Positions 1 to 7,069 of a stretch of 8,166 nucleotides of DNA are shown here, in pieces. The notes under the pieces were generated by a model. It ran no database searches. It had not been told where the DNA came from and saw nothing but the letters and a program-made list of their open reading frames with translations. The translations under genes were made by a program, and so were the position numbers. Source of the stretch: Propionibacteriaceae bacterium. GTDB lineage: Bacteria > Actinomycetota > Actinomycetes > Propionibacteriales > Propionibacteriaceae. How positions within the stretch are numbered: the first letter of the stretch is position 1; each line of letters opens with the position of its first letter. The stretch spans positions 1 through 8,166 of the forward strand of contig JAIRRM010000005.1 in the NCBI GenBank assembly GCA_031255975.1, written 5' to 3'.

Positions 1-147
1 TTATGATTTGTCTGCAAGTTACTTTCAGTGTTGCCGTTGACTAGCAGCACTCCGCGCATGACCCCGGATCGCCAGACTAGTGACCGATATCCCCGTTTTT
101 CATACGGAAAATGCGGCTAAACAAGGCCCACCTGATTCCCCCATGCC

Positions 148-184
148 AAGGGGGTCCGCACCACCAGATGCGAACCCCCTTTTT
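148..184 (+). terminator. Intrinsic terminator, T-tract on plus strand, possibly bidirectional
   Basis: Positions 148-160 pair with 169-181 in a 13-position stem around an 8-nt loop (161-168). Twelve positions are Watson-Crick; the exception, 156/173, is a C/A mismatch in a plus-strand RNA but a G-U wobble in a minus-strand RNA. A run of five T at 180-184 closes the plus-strand side, which is the classic layout for a transcript arriving from the left. On the minus strand only two U follow the stem, so it would stop groEL transcripts less canonically, although actinobacterial terminators often lack a U-tract. Confidence 0.7.
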
Positions 185-192
185 GCTCCGAT

Positions 193-220
193 CCCCGCGA
201 CTCGCGATACTCGCGCGGGG
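193..220 (-). terminator. GC-rich hairpin just after groEL stop codon
   Basis: CCCCGCG at 193-199 is the reverse complement of CGCGGGG at 214-220, giving a 7-bp all-G/C stem with a 14-nt loop, about 14 nt after the groEL stop codon. No U-tract follows on the minus strand. Its position suits termination or 3'-end stabilisation of the groESL mRNA, together with the larger stem-loop at 148-184. The function is inferred. Confidence 0.4.
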
Positions 221-234
221 CGTCGTATCCCCGG

Positions 235-1842
<1,608 letters not shown>

Positions 1843-1854
1843 CTACCTGCCCGC

Positions 1855-2151
1855 TCACTTCTCGATGATGGCGAGCACATCGCGCGCATTGAGTAGTAGG
1901 TACACCTCACCGGCGTACTTCAACTCGGTGCCGCCGTACTTGCTGTACACCACGGTGTCGCCGACGGCGATGTCCATCGGCTTACGCTTGCCCTCGGAAT
2001 CGAAGGCGCCAGCGCCGACCGCGAGCACCTTGCCCTCCTGCGGCTTCTCTTTGGCGGTGTCGGGGATCACCAGGCCGGACGCGGTGGTGGTCTCGGCCTC
2101 CAGAGGCTGAACGAGGATGCGATCCTCAAGCGGCTTGATCGTGACTGCCAC
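1855..2151 (-). CDS. groES: Co-chaperonin GroES, 10 kDa
   Basis: 98-residue co-chaperonin that forms the heptameric lid of the GroEL chamber. The N-terminal KPLEDRILV (6-14) is characteristic. The mobile loop follows (about 16-34) with the hydrophobic GroEL-contacting tripeptide LVI (27-29), and the conserved [12 protein letters not shown] segment lies at 67-78. The start is a GTG at 2151, supported by the purine-rich Shine-Dalgarno GAGAGGG 5 nt upstream (2157-2163). It is the first gene of the groES-groEL operon, separated from groEL by 15 nt and preceded by a leader and two CIRCE elements. Confidence 0.98.
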   Translation of the reverse strand: MAVTIKPLEDRILVQPLEAETTTASGLVIPDTAKEKPQEGKVLAVGAGAFDSEGKRKPMDIAVGDTVVYSKYGGTELKYAGEVYLLLNARDVLAIIEK

Positions 2152-2156
2152 GATTA

Positions 2157-2163
2157 CCCTCTC
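2157..2163 (-). promoter_or_regulatory. Shine-Dalgarno site of groES
   Basis: GAGAGGG on the minus strand, 5 nt before the GTG at 2151. It is within a longer purine-rich run and fixes the non-ATG start of groES. Confidence 0.75.
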
Positions 2164-2252
2164 TTCTCTACTTCTATTACGTTCGCCAAGCCGAGAAGCC
2201 CGGCATTAGGTCGACCGGCAACCCGGCTCCGCCAAGCCAGGTGGCCGACGGA

Positions 2253-2279
2253 TTAGCACACTTCATGTCAGAGTGCTAA
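2253..2279. promoter_or_regulatory. CIRCE operator, groES-proximal (HrcA site)
   Basis: TTAGCACAC (2253-2261), a 9-nt spacer, then GAGTGCTAA (2271-2279). This matches the CIRCE consensus TTAGCACTC-N9-GAGTGCTAA at 17 of 18 arm positions. CIRCE is bound by the heat-shock repressor HrcA. It lies 102 nt upstream of the groES start. If the possible promoter at 2285-2313 is right, this copy covers the transcription start or the beginning of the leader. Confidence 0.92.
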
Positions 2280-2284
2280 GAAGT

Positions 2285-2313
2285 AACGTACACCTGCGTT
2301 AGCACTCAAGCAA
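2285..2313 (-). promoter_or_regulatory. Possible promoter of groES-groEL
   Basis: On the minus strand TTGCTT (2313-2308) and TACGTT (2290-2285) are separated by 17 nt and could be -35 and -10 elements of a housekeeping sigma factor. The -10 keeps only the key T-A...T pattern, so the match is modest. The support is mainly positional: the element is embedded in the upstream CIRCE and just upstream of the second CIRCE, which makes sense for repression by HrcA. The predicted start near 2278 would give a leader of about 125 nt. Confidence 0.45.
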
Positions 2314-2325
2314 GCCGAGTGCCAG
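2299..2325. promoter_or_regulatory. CIRCE operator, distal, overlapping the methyltransferase stop codon
   Basis: TTAGCACTC (2299-2307), a 9-nt spacer (2308-2316), then GAGTGCCAG (2317-2325). This matches the CIRCE consensus at 16 of 18 arm positions, with one arm perfect. The site spans the TGA stop (2306-2308) and the last codons of the methyltransferase gene, so coding and operator functions share the same bases. Its centre is 46 nt from that of the proximal CIRCE. Confidence 0.88.
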
Positions 2326-3865
2326 CGCGTTGCACCACAAATACCCGAGTGCCGTCCACTGTCGGCGAGATTATGAACGTGGCGGAGTTCGGGCCTTGCG
2401 CTCGGAGCTTACGACGCAAACTCGCCGGGTCGAGTTTCACCCCGCGGCACTTGATCTCGATGATGCCCACCCGGTGCTCGCGCACCCAGGCCCGCATGTC
2501 CGCCTCCCGGTACGGCAACCGCTGGCATACCTCGAAGCAAGTGGCGAGTGGGGTGCGCACCGGTTCGTCCGAACTGAGATACGCGATCCCGGGGCTGAGC
2601 GCGGTGAGACCCTCCCCCAGCAGCGCGGCCAACCCGGAGCGGATCACCGCCGGATCGGGTTCGATGAGGTAACCACGCGGCGGGGCGGCGGGTAGTTCGG
2701 GCGGCGGCGTCTCGGCGTACAGGCAGGTCTGCGTTCGTTGGGCAGTTTCGTACGCAGAACCTGCCCCGGATCGTACGTAACTGCCCAATGAACACGATTC
2801 TGCACCTGTGTGGAGCGCCACGGCTCTGCGTCCGGTGCCCGGCCAAAGTGAAAGCTCTACCAAGTCGCCTTGGTCGCTCACCCAACAGGCTTCCACCCCG
2901 GCGGGAATCGACTCCAGCGGAAATCCCGGGCCAAGTTTCACCACCAGGGGGCATCCCCGGTCGAGTAGACCGAGCACGAACTCCCATGGCGGGGTGATGT
3001 CAGCAAGCCGCCAGCTACGTCCGGTAGCGCTACGCCGGGATGGATCTAGATATACGGCGTAGTCGGGATGCGCCGCTATGAGTTTGTCTGCCAGTGCCAC
3101 CGCATCACCCACGATGACCTCGGCTCGCCCCGTAGTAGAAAAGCGCGCCGGAATTGATCCGCTGGCCGCCACATCGCCGCCGCCCCCGGCCCACACCCCC
3201 GAATCAACCCCTCGCCGCAGGAATTGCTCCGAGCTTCCAGTCGAATCCGCGACTGCCTTGCCGCCCACGATGACCTCGGCCTGCCCCATACCCGGAATAC
3301 CCGCCGTAGCGTCACCGGCAACGCCGACGACGCTACCCAAGTTGTGCGCCAGGTACGATGCCGTCTCGGGGTCACGCTCCACCGCCACCACATGCAAGCC
3401 CGCTGCGGCAAAAGCCATGGCGTCCGCCCCCAACCCAGCGGTGAGATCGATGACGCCCGGCACCCCCAGACTCAGCATCCGAGCGGCCCGCCAGTCGCTC
3501 ACTCTCGCCCGTGTCGCCTGCTCCAACCCGCGCAAAGTCAGATACATTCCGGCGGCCCGCCCCCCCAGCTTCGCGGCGGCCTTCCGACGTAACTCCACCT
3601 GGGTCAGCGCCCAAGCGGCCACGTCTGGGGAAAAACGTCTACGCAAGGCGGTCGCGGCGGTCAACGACGACGGATCGGCAAAAGCCTCAGCCGCCGCGAT
3701 GGCCTCGTCATGGCTCGCTGACCGGACAAGCCAACCCTTTTGGGTTTGGGCGTCCGTAAGGTGGACACTCACGGGGTAGGTAGCTGCGGGCTGGGCGGCC
3801 ACAGCCGACAGCGCGGGCGGCTGAAACGACGGCGCAACCTCCTGCTCGTGGCCGATGTCACTCAT
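2306..3865 (-). CDS. Class I SAM-dependent methyltransferase with THUMP-like domain
   Basis: 519 residues, predicted cytosolic. The SAM-binding Rossmann region shows DLTAGLGADA (140-149, glycine-rich motif I) and VAVERDP (160-166) with the acidic residue E163. A DPSRR motif (274-278) sits where related enzymes have their catalytic loop. The C-terminal part (about 440-515), with IIEIKCRGVKLDPASLRRKL, matches the THUMP-like domain found on actinobacterial methyltransferases. That suggests an RNA substrate, but neither substrate nor product is established. The ATG at 3865 is chosen because its ATGAGTGA overlaps the upstream transpeptidase stop by 8 nt; the frame is open further upstream (to 4012) but that stretch lies inside the transpeptidase gene. 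The protein is long for its family because of two apparent insertions: a duplicated segment (AEVIVG at 196-201 and 248-253) and a linker around 356-381 encoded by a palindrome. Both keep the frame, so the gene looks intact. Confidence 0.88.
   Translation of the reverse strand: MSDIGHEQEVAPSFQPPALSAVAAQPAATYPVSVHLTDAQTQKGWLVRSASHDEAIAAAEAFADPSSLTAATALRRRFSPDVAAWALTQVELRRKAAAKLGGRAAGMYLTLRGLEQATRARVSDWRAARMLSLGVPGVIDLTAGLGADAMAFAAAGLHVVAVERDPETASYLAHNLGSVVGVAGDATAGIPGMGQAEVIVGGKAVADSTGSSEQFLRRGVDSGVWAGGGGDVAASGSIPARFSTTGRAEVIVGDAVALADKLIAAHPDYAVYLDPSRRSATGRSWRLADITPPWEFVLGLLDRGCPLVVKLGPGFPLESIPAGVEACWVSDQGDLVELSLWPGTGRRAVALHTGAESCSLGSYVRSGAGSAYETAQRTQTCLYAETPPPELPAAPPRGYLIEPDPAVIRSGLAALLGEGLTALSPGIAYLSSDEPVRTPLATCFEVCQRLPYREADMRAWVREHRVGIIEIKCRGVKLDPASLRRKLRAQGPNSATFIISPTVDGTRVFVVQRAGTRLA
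2722..2765. repeat. Second inverted repeat, competing with the larger palindrome
   Basis: GGCAGGTCTGCG at 2722-2733 is the reverse complement of 2753-2765 except for one extra base, giving 12 bp with a 1-nt bulge and a 19-nt loop. Its right arm shares bases 2753-2754 with the left arm of the 2733-2793 palindrome, and its loop holds most of that arm, so the two hairpins exclude each other. It lies in the methyltransferase coding sequence. Confidence 0.75.
2733..2793. repeat. Long imperfect palindrome inside the methyltransferase gene
   Basis: Arms 2733-2754 and 2772-2793 are reverse complements at 20 of 22 positions (mismatches at pairs 2737/2789 and 2748/2778) around a 17-nt loop. The best core is TTGGGCAGTT (2738-2747) with AACTGCCCAA (2779-2788). 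It encodes about residues 357-377 of the methyltransferase, a Ser/Gly/Thr-rich stretch between RRAVALH and the conserved-looking YLIEPDPAVIR block, where family members as I remember them have only a short linker. It resembles an in-frame palindromic insertion element; no second copy is seen in this window. Confidence 0.8.
3108..3280. repeat. In-frame direct repeat in the methyltransferase gene
   Basis: The 17-mer CCCACGATGACCTCGGC occurs at 3108-3124 and again at 3264-3280, exactly 156 nt (52 codons) apart and in the same reading frame. It produces the paired protein segments AEVIVGDAVALAD (248-260) and AEVIVGGKAVAD (196-207). Weaker similarity continues past the 17-mer: CCGGAAT recurs at 3148-3154 and 3292-3298, 144 nt apart, as if 12 nt had been lost or gained. 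The segment between is Gly/Ser-rich. This looks like a partial tandem duplication that has since diverged. Confidence 0.75.
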
Positions 3866-5474
3866 GCACTTCGATGTAATCACCGATGTCGAGCCAGTTA
3901 TACACTTCCATGATCTGATCTGGGCTGACGTTGACGCAACCGTGGCTCTGCGGACGACCGAAGTTGCCGTGCCAATACGCAGAATGCACCCCGTATACGT
4001 TGCTCCAGCCAATCCAGGTGACGTGCTCGTAGTGGAAGTCCCTACCGATCAGGGTGGCATCAAGATCCTTCTGCCCCGCCGCTACCGGGTGGTGCCCCTG
4101 CGGCGTAGGCGTTTCCGGCTTGCCAGAACTGATCCAAATGGTATGCACCGGGGTGGCACCATCGAACAGGGTGAGAGTCTGCGTAGTGAGGTTCACATCC
4201 GCCCAGTGTTCACCGGGGTGGACGGGGCCGATGACGGCGATCTTCACCTCCGGTGTGGTGACCTGCCACTGTAATGTCGGCGGCACCCCGTCGCCCGCGG
4301 CGAGGGACGCGGCGATCGCGGCGGCGGCCTGAGCGGGGTCTGCCAGTGTCAGCCCCTCCCGCCCTGCGATGGCCAACGTTTGGTTACCGGCTGCGTCACG
4401 CAACTGCACCTCCGGCAGTGCCTCCTGGAAGAACTGCTCCGCCAGAGTGGTCTCCAACGCCACAACGATCTTGCTCTCGTCGAAACCGATGACGTAGCCG
4501 CCACTCACTCCGTCGGGTGTCAGCAGCAACCAATCGGTGAAGTCCTCCACGGTGAAGGTGTACGGCGTGGCATTCCCCGCGATGACCGTTGGCATGTTGG
4601 ATATCAGCCGCTGCAACTCCGTGACACTCCGCTGCGCGCTTTCCGCCGAGACCACGGGGTCGATGGCCCCGGTGCCGATCTGCAAAGTGCCCGGCTCGCC
4701 GCTAAGCACCATCTCGACCAGCGCGGGCAACACACTGGCGGCAGAAACACCCTGGCCAGGCGCGCCCGGTGCTACCACCCATTCACCCAAGTCGTGGTCG
4801 TAGACCACCTCTGGCTCCTTGGCTGGAGTGGTGGGCACCTCGGGGAACGTCTGGATCAGATACGTCTGCAACTGCTTTATGTCGATGGACGCCGTAACCT
4901 CCACCGGGATGCGGCTGAACGGGTTGATCCAGTGCAGCAACGACGCGCCGTCGCTGACCTGCATCGCCGCCTGCGCGGTGGCTTCCGCGTCGACATTGAC
5001 CCCCAATTGCTTCACATTGGCGACCTCGCTGTGGTCGCCCAGCACCACCGTGAACATCCAACCGTTCGTGATGTCTACGGTTTTCTGCTCGATCTCGCTC
5101 TGCGTCATGCCACCGACATCAACACCACCAATGGTGACACCGCCCACTGCCTTTGTCTTGTCGCGCGTCAGATAGGTGATGCCCCCTGTCACCAACGCCA
5201 GCAACAAAATCAACAGGAAGATGAGCAGCGCCAACAGCCATTTCTTCTTCGACTTGCCAGACTTCTCGTCACCCGCCGTCGCAACCGGGGCATCGGATGC
5301 GGTGGTCTCAACATCCGGGGTACTCGGCTCAGTGCTCACCGGGGCGCTCGCTGGAGTGTCCGTCGGAGCAGTTGATGGAGTGTTCGCGGCCGTCGGTTCG
5401 ACCACGGTTTCGGCGGCAGCGTCAAAACGTCTGGCTGGGCGCGGCACCGGCGATAGGTTCGGCTCGTCAATCAC
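3858..5474 (-). CDS. Membrane-anchored L,D-transpeptidase (YkuD family), catalytically intact
   Basis: 538 residues. A Pro/Thr/Ala-rich cytosolic N-terminus (1-70) and basic KSGKSKKK lead to one membrane helix (about 79-102); the rest should face the cell wall. Two repeats resembling the PG_binding_4 peptidoglycan-binding domain follow (roughly 125-270 and 280-395), each containing a segment like VVYDHDLGEWVVAPGAPGQG. The YkuD catalytic domain is about 410-538. It carries H497, then SHGCVN (510-515) with nucleophile C513, so it should form 3-3 (or similar) peptidoglycan cross-links using tetrapeptide donors. The gap between H497 and the SHGC motif is 12 residues, slightly shorter than the usual 14-17. 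The GTG at 5474 is the first in-frame start; no Shine-Dalgarno is visible, and a promoter ending 6 nt upstream suggests leaderless translation. The gene follows a non-catalytic paralogue and overlaps the methyltransferase gene by 8 nt. Confidence 0.93.
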   Translation of the reverse strand: MIDEPNLSPVPRPARRFDAAAETVVEPTAANTPSTAPTDTPASAPVSTEPSTPDVETTASDAPVATAGDEKSGKSKKKWLLALLIFLLILLLALVTGGITYLTRDKTKAVGGVTIGGVDVGGMTQSEIEQKTVDITNGWMFTVVLGDHSEVANVKQLGVNVDAEATAQAAMQVSDGASLLHWINPFSRIPVEVTASIDIKQLQTYLIQTFPEVPTTPAKEPEVVYDHDLGEWVVAPGAPGQGVSAASVLPALVEMVLSGEPGTLQIGTGAIDPVVSAESAQRSVTELQRLISNMPTVIAGNATPYTFTVEDFTDWLLLTPDGVSGGYVIGFDESKIVVALETTLAEQFFQEALPEVQLRDAAGNQTLAIAGREGLTLADPAQAAAAIAASLAAGDGVPPTLQWQVTTPEVKIAVIGPVHPGEHWADVNLTTQTLTLFDGATPVHTIWISSGKPETPTPQGHHPVAAGQKDLDATLIGRDFHYEHVTWIGWSNVYGVHSAYWHGNFGRPQSHGCVNVSPDQIMEVYNWLDIGDYIEVHE

Positions 5475-5480
5475 AGCAAC

Positions 5481-5509
5481 AGGTTACCGGGTGCAAGACG
5501 TTGACCCAA
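5481..5509 (-). promoter_or_regulatory. Possible promoter giving a leaderless transpeptidase mRNA
   Basis: In the 79-nt gap between the two YkuD-like genes the minus strand reads TTGGGT (5509-5504), 17 nt, then TAACCT (5486-5481), a fair -35/-10 pair with the key TA...T bases. Only 6 nt separate the -10 from the GTG start at 5474, so transcription would begin at or next to the start codon. The absence of a Shine-Dalgarno sequence fits this. It is a weak consensus match, supported mainly by spacing. Confidence 0.4.
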
Positions 5510-5553
5510 TACCTCGGTGGACCTAAATCTGGGTATTTGCGCTCAGCCGAACC

Positions 5554-7056
5554 TCAGCCGTGTATCTCAATCGGATCGCCTACGGACAACATCAGATAAA
5601 GCTGCTGGGCGGCCTCGGGGGCCACCTCGATAAGCCCTGAGCTTTGCGGGAAGCCGAAGTCGCCGCGCCAAGGGGCCCCGACGATGCCGTAAAGCCGGTT
5701 CCAGGCTACCCAGGTGACTCCGGTGTAGTGCCAACCAGGCCCGGAGATGGTGGCGGATTCGGCTTTATCGAATACCCGATAGTTGCCAGGTGTGGTGGGG
5801 GTTTTCTCCACGCCGGATGAGATACGGTAACCATTCAGAGGCTGCTGCCCGTCGAATACGACAAGTGTTTGCGCGGTGAGATTGATATCCACCCAGCGCC
5901 CCTCATGGTACGGCCCAGCCATAATGTGCTTGATTGTGCTCGGGGCGGACACCCACTCCGGCTCGATGGTCGCCCCCTGGTACGGATCTGCCGCCAGCGC
6001 GACCGCGATAGACTCGGCGAACCTCGCCGTATCATCCGGGCGCAGCCCGTCCACTCCAGGCACCACCATCACCGACTCGCCATTGGGCAGATCGACCTGG
6101 AACTCGTCTTGTCCCTTGATGAGCAGTATCGGGGCGAGCGGCCCCTCAATGGCTGTGACGATGGCCTGCGTGTCAAAAGTCAACTCGAACGCGCTGTCGG
6201 CCGCGTTGATGCCAAGCACCACCCAGGCGGCAACATCGGCGGGGGTGAGGGTGTAGCGCGGGGCATCCGCGTACATGATTACCGGCGGATCGGCGTTGAT
6301 CTGGTTGAGCCGGTCGGTCACGGCCTGGGCCGAAACGTCGGTGACCAGCGGAGCGATCACGCCAGCGGTGGCGCTAAGCCCACGGAGACCACTCGACTCG
6401 ACCGCCGCTTTCAGGCCCGGCAACAGGCTCTGCGCGCTGACACCCTGCCCCTGTTGTCCTGGGGTCATCACCCAAGCGGCGGTGTCGGCGTCAAAAACGA
6501 CACTGGGCGACGTGGCCGGGACGCCACCGAATGCCACGTCAAGATACGCCTGAAGCTTCACGATGTCGTAAATGCCGATGATGGGTGCTGCCAGTTCATG
6601 CCAGGGATTGAGCCAAGCTGGGAACGAAGCGGCATCCCAGGTCTCGAAGGCCGTCCGCACGGTGGTTTCGGTGTCGATGCCCACACCGATCGCTTTTCCC
6701 ATTACCTGCTTGGTGATGTTGCCCACGGTGATCTCGAAGCTGAGCCCTTCGCTCAAATCTTCGAGGTACGAGACCATCTCGTCTCGCGTCATGCCGCCCA
6801 CCTCTTGCCCGCCGAGCGTGGCACCCGGTGCGGCTTTGCCGCGGTGGGTGAGCCACACCCCGCCGATGCAACCGCCGCTGATAAGCAACAACAACAGTAG
6901 TGCGATCAGCGCGATGAGAGCCTTGCTGCGCGGCTTGGCCTCGGCATCTGGCTCATCGGGTTCCTCGGCCACCAGCGACGCGATGAAGCCGTCATCTGGC
7001 TCATCCGCCGCCAATGCTCGACGGGGCGGTGCTGATTCGGGGGAATGGTCACTCAT
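5554..7056 (-). CDS. Membrane-anchored YkuD-like protein lacking catalytic residues (pseudo-transpeptidase)
   Basis: 500 residues with the same layout as the downstream L,D-transpeptidase: an acidic, Pro-rich cytosolic N-terminus (1-45), one membrane helix (about 46-69), two PG_binding_4-like repeats (about 90-235 and 240-360), and a YkuD-like domain (about 370-500). The fold-defining segments are kept, for example WVDINLTAQTLVVFDG and ISSGVEKTPTTPG, and HYTGVTWVAWNRLYGI against HYEHVTWIGWSNVYGV in the paralogue. The active site is gone: YGVHSA becomes YGIVGA (H to V459), and SHGCVN becomes SSGLIE (472-477; H to S473, C to L475, N to E477). Direct reading of the bases confirms this, with no frameshift or stop. 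It is probably a folded, non-catalytic peptidoglycan-binding or regulatory partner. The ATG at 7056, 13 nt after tsaD, is preferred; a GTG at 7062 is possible. The longer open frame to 7392 lies inside tsaD and is rejected. Confidence 0.88.
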   Translation of the reverse strand: MSDHSPESAPPRRALAADEPDDGFIASLVAEEPDEPDAEAKPRSKALIALIALLLLLLISGGCIGGVWLTHRGKAAPGATLGGQEVGGMTRDEMVSYLEDLSEGLSFEITVGNITKQVMGKAIGVGIDTETTVRTAFETWDAASFPAWLNPWHELAAPIIGIYDIVKLQAYLDVAFGGVPATSPSVVFDADTAAWVMTPGQQGQGVSAQSLLPGLKAAVESSGLRGLSATAGVIAPLVTDVSAQAVTDRLNQINADPPVIMYADAPRYTLTPADVAAWVVLGINAADSAFELTFDTQAIVTAIEGPLAPILLIKGQDEFQVDLPNGESVMVVPGVDGLRPDDTARFAESIAVALAADPYQGATIEPEWVSAPSTIKHIMAGPYHEGRWVDINLTAQTLVVFDGQQPLNGYRISSGVEKTPTTPGNYRVFDKAESATISGPGWHYTGVTWVAWNRLYGIVGAPWRGDFGFPQSSGLIEVAPEAAQQLYLMLSVGDPIEIHG

Positions 7057-7069
7057 GCTCACAATGCTC

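Larger units (their letters stand above)
1..234. other. Intergenic region downstream of groEL, no gene
   Basis: No convincing coding sequence lies here. A plus-strand reading frame open from the left edge ends at a TAG at 42-44 and could be the last 13 codons of a convergent plus-strand gene, but the two other plus frames also stop early (4-6 and 38-40), so the frame cannot be decided. The right half holds two stem-loops, listed separately. Positions 45-147 show nothing I can name. Confidence 0.6.

Noticed and set aside
37..65. TTGACT at 37-42 as a plus-strand -35 element
   Set aside because: No -10 element at 16-19 nt downstream (the position reads GACCCC), and no gene follows on that strand.
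2184..2238. CGCCAAGCC twice in the groES leader (2184-2192 and 2230-2238)
   Set aside because: A 9-nt direct repeat in high-GC DNA is expected by chance; no structure or known site is linked to it.
3150..3231. Near-identical 12-mers GGAATTG[A/C]TCCG at 3150-3161 and 3220-3231
   Set aside because: They are 70 nt apart, so in different reading frames, and short; I cannot connect them to the 156-nt duplication.
3866..4012. N-terminal extension of the methyltransferase to 568 residues
   Set aside because: The 49 extra residues overlap the catalytic domain of the transpeptidase gene; the ATG at 3865 with the 8-nt stop/start overlap is the natural start.
5510..5540. AATACC/GGTATT inverted repeat in the gap between the YkuD-like genes
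   Set aside because: Only 6 bp with an 18-nt loop, no T-tract; too weak to call a terminator or operator.
4380..6900. Long plus-strand open frames opposite the YkuD genes (4380-5375 and 5869-6900)
   Set aside because: Arg/His-rich translations with no motif, lying antisense to well-supported proteins; no ribosome binding site or context supports them.
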